This document shows, piece after piece, positions 35,230-38,732 of a stretch of DNA of 38,732 nt. Both the position numbers and the translations under genes were made by a program. Every line of letters begins with the position of its first letter. Position 1 is the stretch's first letter. The DNA comes from Anaerolineaceae bacterium UBA6107. Lineage in GTDB: Bacteria; Chloroflexota; Anaerolineae; Anaerolineales; Anaerolineaceae. The DNA lies in assembly GCA_002428455.1 (NCBI GenBank), contig DIWL01000023.1:630-39361 (forward strand), written 5' to 3'. The notes beneath the pieces were generated by a model. It saw only the letters and a program-made list of their open reading frames with translations. It ran no database searches and was not told where the DNA came from.

Positions 35230-36018
35230 TCAGGGGGTCGCCGGCAGCGCACGCCACAGCCAGAAGCCGCCGTAACCGGTGCGCCCGATCATGCGCTTCT
35301 CCCAGTCTGTCCACTCGTAAAACTGCCCGACGCCCGGGTTCGCCGGGTCGTAGAGCATCACCTCATCTATGATCACACCCTCTGCGGTGTTGATATTGGT
35401 GACGGCATAGGCGCGCCCGGCGTCATCCACGCGCGAGACCACCAGCATGTGCTCAAAACTGCCGCTGTCGCCGGCGAACAGGTAGAGGAAGTCTCCGGGG
35501 TAGAGTGGATTGGCGCTGTAGTCGATCTCGTTGATGGGCAGCGGCTGCTCAATCTTTTCGAAGCGCTCCGCTGGAAAAACTTCCGCCAGCATTCTTTCAT
35601 CCTGCCCCGGGCGGGGATCCAGGTACCAGAAATCCACCAGCCTGACCGCAGCGTCGACCAGTCCTACCTGCTGCAGGATGGCGATGGAGAGCGGTCCGCA
35701 CATGGTGGCGGGGTTGGCGTTGCGCCCGATGAAGTTCAGTTCGATCGCGGTATTGAGCGCCTCTTCGGGTGTGAGGCTGATGTACGCGCGCGCCGCAGCG
35801 TCCAGGGCTTCGTGCTGCTCAGGGGTGAGCGCACCAAGGTAGGGCGGCGGAACGGTGGGAGCGGGGGTGGGCGAGCTCATGTTTACAGTAGGGGTAAGCG
35901 CCGCGGGAGAGGGGGATGCCGGCGCGGTCGGTGGGAGCGCGGAAGGCGCGGCAGGCGCGCACGCGCCGAGCAGCAGCGCGCCAAGGAGCAGTACAACGGG
36001 GAGGAATTTGCGGGGCAT
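35230..36018 (-). CDS. lipoprotein with possible papain-like/NlpC-type thiol hydrolase fold
   Basis: 262 residues from the ATG at 36018. The signal ends at LLGAC and is followed by a very Pro/Ala-rich tether to about residue 60. The globular part carries NPATMCGPLSIAILQQ (Cys at the start of a helix), then FEHMLVVSRVDDAG (His) and YAVTNIN (Asn/Asp), the order of a Cys-His-Asn active site. I do not recognise the exact family. An open frame from 36237 runs antisense through the tRNA-Pro gene and is rejected. A TACAAT box ends eight bases before the ATG. Neighbouring murein hydrolases suggest an envelope role. Confidence 0.68.
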   Translation of the reverse strand: MPRKFLPVVLLLGALLLGACAPAAPSALPPTAPASPSPAALTPTVNMSSPTPAPTVPPPYLGALTPEQHEALDAAARAYISLTPEEALNTAIELNFIGRNANPATMCGPLSIAILQQVGLVDAAVRLVDFWYLDPRPGQDERMLAEVFPAERFEKIEQPLPINEIDYSANPLYPGDFLYLFAGDSGSFEHMLVVSRVDDAGRAYAVTNINTAEGVIIDEVMLYDPANPGVGQFYEWTDWEKRMIGRTGYGGFWLWRALPATP

Positions 36019-36026
36019 CAGGTTCA

Positions 36027-36032
36027 ATTGTA
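36027..36032 (-). promoter_or_regulatory. leaderless-type -10 box of the Cys-hydrolase lipoprotein
   Basis: TACAAT on the minus strand ends eight bases before the ATG at 36018, with no Shine-Dalgarno sequence. Confidence 0.45.
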
Positions 36033-36077
36033 ACCAAAAAAGCAGCCGTGAACCTCTCGTTTTTTCACGGGTTGCGG

Positions 36078-36083
36078 TATAAT
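36078..36083 (+). promoter_or_regulatory. -10 box of tRNA-Pro
   Basis: A perfect TATAAT lies ten bases before the mature 5' end of the tRNA. Confidence 0.6.
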
Positions 36084-36093
36084 CCGAAGCGTT

Positions 36094-36171
36094 CGGGGCG
36101 TGGCTCAGTCCGGCTAGAGCACTCGGTTCGGGACCGAGAGGTCGGCGGTTCAAATCCGCCCGCCCCGACCA
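36094..36171 (+). tRNA. tRNA-Pro(CGG), CCA encoded
   Basis: A full cloverleaf can be drawn. The acceptor CGGGGCG pairs with CGCCCCG, keeping the C1-G72 pair typical of tRNA-Pro. D-arm and anticodon stem CTCGG/CCGAG follow, with loop TTCGGGA (anticodon CGG), then a T-arm with GGTTCAAATCC. Discriminator A and CCA are encoded. Its 3' half has a second copy at 37536-37583. Confidence 0.96.
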
Positions 36172-36175
36172 ACTA

Positions 36176-36215
36176 CCGCTGACATTCTGAAGAGGGGTCG
36201 GCGGTTTGCTTTTTG
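36176..36215 (+). terminator. terminator of tRNA-Pro
   Basis: CCGCTGAC (36176-36183) and GTCGGCGG (36197-36204) pair with one wobble pair. They are followed by TTTGCTTTTT. Confidence 0.55.
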
Positions 36216-36527
36216 TCAAAAATTGCTTCTGTTGCACAGCATCTCACTTTGTTTGACAAATCCGGACTAAAAAGCGTGCTTTGCTGCACTTCACATCGCC
36301 CTGCGTACCCCGATGCAATAGAACCCGTACTTCACATCATTTTTGTCGTGTGTAAATTCCGAACTTTTTGTACTTGTCAATACGCTATGTTTAGAAAATC
36401 AGGCTTTTCTGATGTTAAAGAACAATTTTCCATTAGACTGTCAGTGTTTCTGATCACTTACCGATAACGAAAGAACTCTGCTCCTTGCTTTGTTCCCTGA
36501 AGGAAAGTAGAAAATCCCGAAAAAAAA
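36216..36527. other. AT-rich gene-poor stretch
   Basis: No convincing gene. A short open frame here has no ribosome site and no recognisable domain. The base composition is visibly AT-richer than the 36 kb before it. Confidence 0.5.
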
Positions 36528-37250
36528 TTAATTGTCAAGTAATCGATCGAGCCATTTATCATCCGTCAGGCTCATCCGAAGAGGTGTAAGAGAGACAAGG
36601 TTGTGATCGATTGCCCACCGGTCGCTATCTTCATCAGGATTGGTCAGCGGTGTGGCTGCAAACCAGTAATGCTTTCGCCCATTCGGATCTTCCCCTTCTA
36701 CAACCCTTCCGTTGTATTGTCGAACAGATTGGTGAGTCCATTTGATTCCCACTGGATTTTCCGGCAAATTTACATTGACCAGCTCTGGCTGATTCCCTGA
36801 GGTTAACATGCTGATCACATCAATGATGAACGGACGTTGTTTTTCATAAGTAGGTTCTTCGCCATTCAATACTTGACTGAAGGCGATCGATTGAACCCCA
36901 AAAATCAATCCTTGTTTGGCTGCTGCGACCGTGCCTGAATGCCAGATGTCGCTGCCAAGATTGCTGCCGAGATTGATGCCAGACAGAACCAGGTCAACGG
37001 AACCAAGGTGATGCAAACCGAGAGCGACGCAATCTGCTGGTGTGCCATTTACCCGGTAAGCTTCGTACCCTTTCATCATTTTTACCTGCTGATAACTCAG
37101 CGGGCGTTTGATTGTGATGGCATGCCCGACTGCTGATTGCTCAAAATCCGGAGCGAAAATAACCACTTTTCCGAATTGTGAGGCGATTTCCGCAAGGGCG
37201 GTCAATCCGGGGCTGAATATTCCATCATCATTACAGACTAATATTTTCAA
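36528..37250 (-). CDS. surE: 5'-nucleotidase SurE
   Basis: 240 residues. The SurE signature NDDGIFSPG holds N7, D8 and D9; Ser39 and Asn93 (SGINLGSNLG) complete the metal site, and GTPADCV is also present. It dephosphorylates nucleoside 5' and 3' monophosphates in the cytoplasm. AGGTGACC lies before the ATG. It sits alone between the tRNA-Pro gene and the partial tRNA-Pro copy, and its third positions look AT-richer than those of genes before 36 kb. It may be cargo of, or a bystander in, an integrated segment. Confidence 0.93.
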   Translation of the reverse strand: MKILVCNDDGIFSPGLTALAEIASQFGKVVIFAPDFEQSAVGHAITIKRPLSYQQVKMMKGYEAYRVNGTPADCVALGLHHLGSVDLVLSGINLGSNLGSDIWHSGTVAAAKQGLIFGVQSIAFSQVLNGEEPTYEKQRPFIIDVISMLTSGNQPELVNVNLPENPVGIKWTHQSVRQYNGRVVEGEDPNGRKHYWFAATPLTNPDEDSDRWAIDHNLVSLTPLRMSLTDDKWLDRLLDN

Positions 37251-37425
37251 AGGTCACCTGAAGTTATAGATTTTAATGATCATTTTCCTACAATGACATT
37301 AACAATGTGTGAACCCGTTGTTAAGTTCTCGTTAAATTTTTTTTGAAAAATCGATCCATATAGATTTTTATAACAACGCTTCCGGTTCTGGATTAATTCG
37401 GAAATACTCCTCGCAAGAAACCAGC

Positions 37426-37501
37426 GTGTAGGATGCGTTCACGTGGTTTTGGCGTACCAAATGGTTGAGTGTAAGGTGCGTCCCCGTGGTTTTTGCGTAC
37501 C
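37426..37501 (+). repeat. 33-bp imperfect tandem repeat, period 43 bp
   Basis: 37426-37458 and 37469-37501 match at 28 of 33 positions (both start GTGTA and end GCGTACC). A weaker partial third echo begins near 37518. The pair lies immediately upstream of the tRNA-Pro 3' copy. Confidence 0.75.
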
Positions 37502-37535
37502 CGATAGTAGCGAGAGATAGGACGCAAACTACACC

Positions 37536-37583
37536 CTCGGTTCGGGACCGGGAGGTCGGCAGTTAAAATCCGCCCGCCCCGAC
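37536..37583 (+). repeat. duplicate of the tRNA-Pro 3' half (att-like)
   Basis: 48 nt match 36122-36169 of the tRNA-Pro gene with three mismatches, in the same orientation, starting exactly at the anticodon stem. The 5' half of the tRNA is absent here. This is the form left when a tRNA-targeting integrase inserts an element, and it cannot be a working tRNA. Confidence 0.85.
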
Positions 37584-37689
37584 ACTTTGATCTCAAAAAA
37601 GATCCTTTTTGTGACAATCTTTTTTCGCAAATTGGGTTTATTATTTTAAGTAGATTTTTTTGATTTTCTAATAACAGAGGTTTGATACT

Positions 37690-37866
37690 TTGGGTATTTT
37701 TTGGACATACTTAAAAGAAGTATTTTTTAAGCAAACAATAAATATCGTTTTATTTGTTTTCGATATTATTGGAATCGGAATTTTATTCTTGCCATTAATT
37801 ACAAATTTTGCTCTTTCTCATTACTATTTATTGTCTGTAAATAGGGTCAAAAACCCCTGCCTTTAG
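37690..37866 (+). pseudogene. truncated membrane-protein ORF running into the IS200 element
   Basis: From a TTG at 37690 (AGAGG about nine bases upstream) an open frame of 58 codons encodes a hydrophobic segment (LFVFDIIGIGILFLP, about residues 22-36) with charged flanks. It stops inside the left hairpin of the IS200 element. It looks like the start of a membrane protein cut off by the insertion. No family match can be given from this length. Confidence 0.35.
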
Positions 37867-38385
37867 GCAGGCCGTTTTAACACCCGTCGTTATAATAAAG
37901 GCATGGGATATCGAAAAACCGCACACTCAGTATATGACCTAAAATATCATATCGTGTGGATAACGAAGTATCGAAAGCCGATATTACACGGAGCCATTGG
38001 GTTGAGAGTACGGGAGTTGATCCAACAAACATGTGCGAGTTTGGATGTATATATCGAGAAGGGGCATGTGGCGAAAGATCATGTGCATCTGTTGGTATCG
38101 GTACCCCCAAACATAGCGGTGAGTGAATTGGTACAAAGGTTGAAAGGACGAAGTAGTCGGCTGATGCTGCAAGAGTTTGGTGAGTTGAAAAAAGCATATT
38201 GGGGGCAGCACCTATGGGCACGCGGGTATTTTGTTGCAAGTACAGGAAATGTGACAGATGCAATCATTGCTGAGTATATCGAGAAACAAGGACAACAAGA
38301 CCTCGATGCTGGAGAGCAAGACTTCAGTGTGGAAGGATGACTTTAGGCGAATTTCATTCGCCCTTCAAACGGGGCTGCCTAAAAA
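37850..38385 (+). mobile_element. IS200-type insertion sequence
   Basis: A single tnpA is bounded by a left hairpin (CCTGCC-TTTA-GGCAGG, 37856-37871) and a right hairpin (GGCGAAT-ttc-ATTCGCC, 38346-38362). CTTTAGGC occurs beside both (37861 and 38341). There is no tnpB. The exact cleavage ends are uncertain; the boundaries given are approximate. Confidence 0.8.
37903..38340 (+). CDS. tnpA: IS200/IS605-family Y1 transposase TnpA
   Basis: 145 residues with the HUH motif H60-V-H62 in DHVHLLVSVPP and the catalytic Tyr125 in IAEYIEKQ, both intact. A TATAAT box lies seven bases before the ATG, with no clear ribosome site. The enzyme moves single-stranded DNA by peel-and-paste transposition, and both end hairpins it needs are present, so the element may be active. 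Confidence 0.93.
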   Translation: MGYRKTAHSVYDLKYHIVWITKYRKPILHGAIGLRVRELIQQTCASLDVYIEKGHVAKDHVHLLVSVPPNIAVSELVQRLKGRSSRLMLQEFGELKKAYWGQHLWARGYFVASTGNVTDAIIAEYIEKQGQQDLDAGEQDFSVEG

Positions 38386-38403
38386 GTAGCTAAAAGAGCA
38401 GAA

Positions 38404-38732
38404 AGAAATAAAAAAAGAGAACTGGCGGGTTATAGGACCGCCAGTTTTGCAATATTACCTGAGTTTATCATTAGCCCCATTTTTCAGCATTATTGATCTC
38501 AATTAATGTAATTTTAGGACACTAACCAGGATTCGGGATGGGCTACACTAAAAAAACATCAAACGTTTCATAAAACCTCTGCACCCAATCCATTCTGGTA
38601 TTGTGACCTACCATGGAAGAGAGATTTTGACCGAGCCCGAAGTCCCAGAACAGATGAAAACTGTGCAAGAACATCTGACTTCAGGACACTAAAATGATAA
38701 ACTCAGGAGAAATAAAAAAAGAGAACTGGCGG
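38404..38732. repeat. 25-bp direct repeat flanking a 250-bp segment with 15-bp inverted ends
   Basis: The same 25 nt occur at 38404-38428 and 38708-38732, the second touching the window end. CCTGAGTTTATCATT (38458-38472) is the inverse of 38693-38707. AGGACACTAA occurs twice (about 38515 and 38683). A stem AACTGGCGG/CCGCCAGTT (38420-38446) lies after tnpA. In one frame about 46 codons before 38692 are open and could be the C-terminal end of a lost transposase. Probably an insertion-sequence remnant or MITE. Confidence 0.6.

Noticed and set aside
36019..36237. N-terminal extension of the Cys-hydrolase lipoprotein up to 36237 (contains a GRADLNRRPLGPEP-like stretch)
   Set aside because: It is the antisense translation of the tRNA-Pro gene, a well-known false ORF; the lipoprotein signal starts at 36018.
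36213..36467. 84-residue ORF after tRNA-Pro
   Set aside because: No ribosome site, no domain, and it begins inside the tRNA terminator.
37426..37501. CRISPR array
   Set aside because: Only two imperfect repeats with a 10-bp gap; no spacers of normal size and no cas genes.
37393..37617. 74-residue minus-strand ORF over the partial tRNA copy
   Set aside because: Antisense reading of tRNA-derived sequence; same artefact type as above.

Overview
The window looks like chromosomal DNA from an anaerobic, heterotrophic bacterium, most likely of the phylum Chloroflexota, class Anaerolineae. This is an inference from gene content and style: several Thr/Pro-rich lipoproteins (DUF3048, a PD40 beta-propeller, DUF4349, LysM-M23 peptidases), a UbiA/MenA prenyltransferase, SelA, a cobalamin-dependent MetH next to a homocysteine methyltransferase/MTHFR fusion, and many compact promoters sitting directly against start codons. 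No 16S gene is present, so the assignment is not proven.

Layout. Bases 1-25 are the 5' end of a tRNA-Leu cut by the window edge. 128-1754 (minus) holds a PHP phosphoesterase and an LPG-synthase-like flippase. Next come an MBL-fold hydrolase (2011-2856), two divergent membrane proteins (2898-4819), gyrB overlapping the second of these, a pirin (6801-7646), two lipoproteins (7716-10417, minus), a UbiA prenyltransferase, a DinG-type exonuclease-helicase and, divergently, a GH36 alpha-galactosidase. A DUF4349 lipoprotein and a metallophosphoesterase follow. A methionine operon on the minus strand (metH, then the fusion gene, 24071-18674) sits behind a clear SAM-I riboswitch with its own terminator. 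On the plus strand, 24411-30068 carries a small membrane protein, selA, an M24 peptidase, tsaD, an ECF sigma factor with an overlapping zinc anti-sigma factor and a tiny zinc ribbon, and an OsmC protein.

30125-36018 (minus) is a cell-envelope cluster: a lipoprotein with a possible Cys-His thiol hydrolase fold, a HIT protein, and three tandem paralogous LysM-M23 metallopeptidases. All three paralogues keep a LasA-like zinc spacing (His-x12-Asp) and an added Asp-rich loop of calcium-binding type.

From the tRNA-Pro(CGG) gene at 36094 onward the character changes. The DNA is visibly AT-richer and gene-poor. It holds surE, a 33-bp imperfect tandem repeat, a 48-nt second copy of the 3' half of the tRNA-Pro gene (an attachment-site-like duplication), a truncated membrane ORF running into an IS200-type element, and a 250-bp segment with 15-bp inverted ends next to a 25-bp direct repeat that reaches the last base. 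This is the accessory part of the window. I see no complete new defence or mobile system. The best leads are the tRNA-Pro duplication, the triple M23 cluster, the riboswitch-controlled methionine operon, the recurrent leaderless promoters and the four-gene sigma/zinc/OsmC set.
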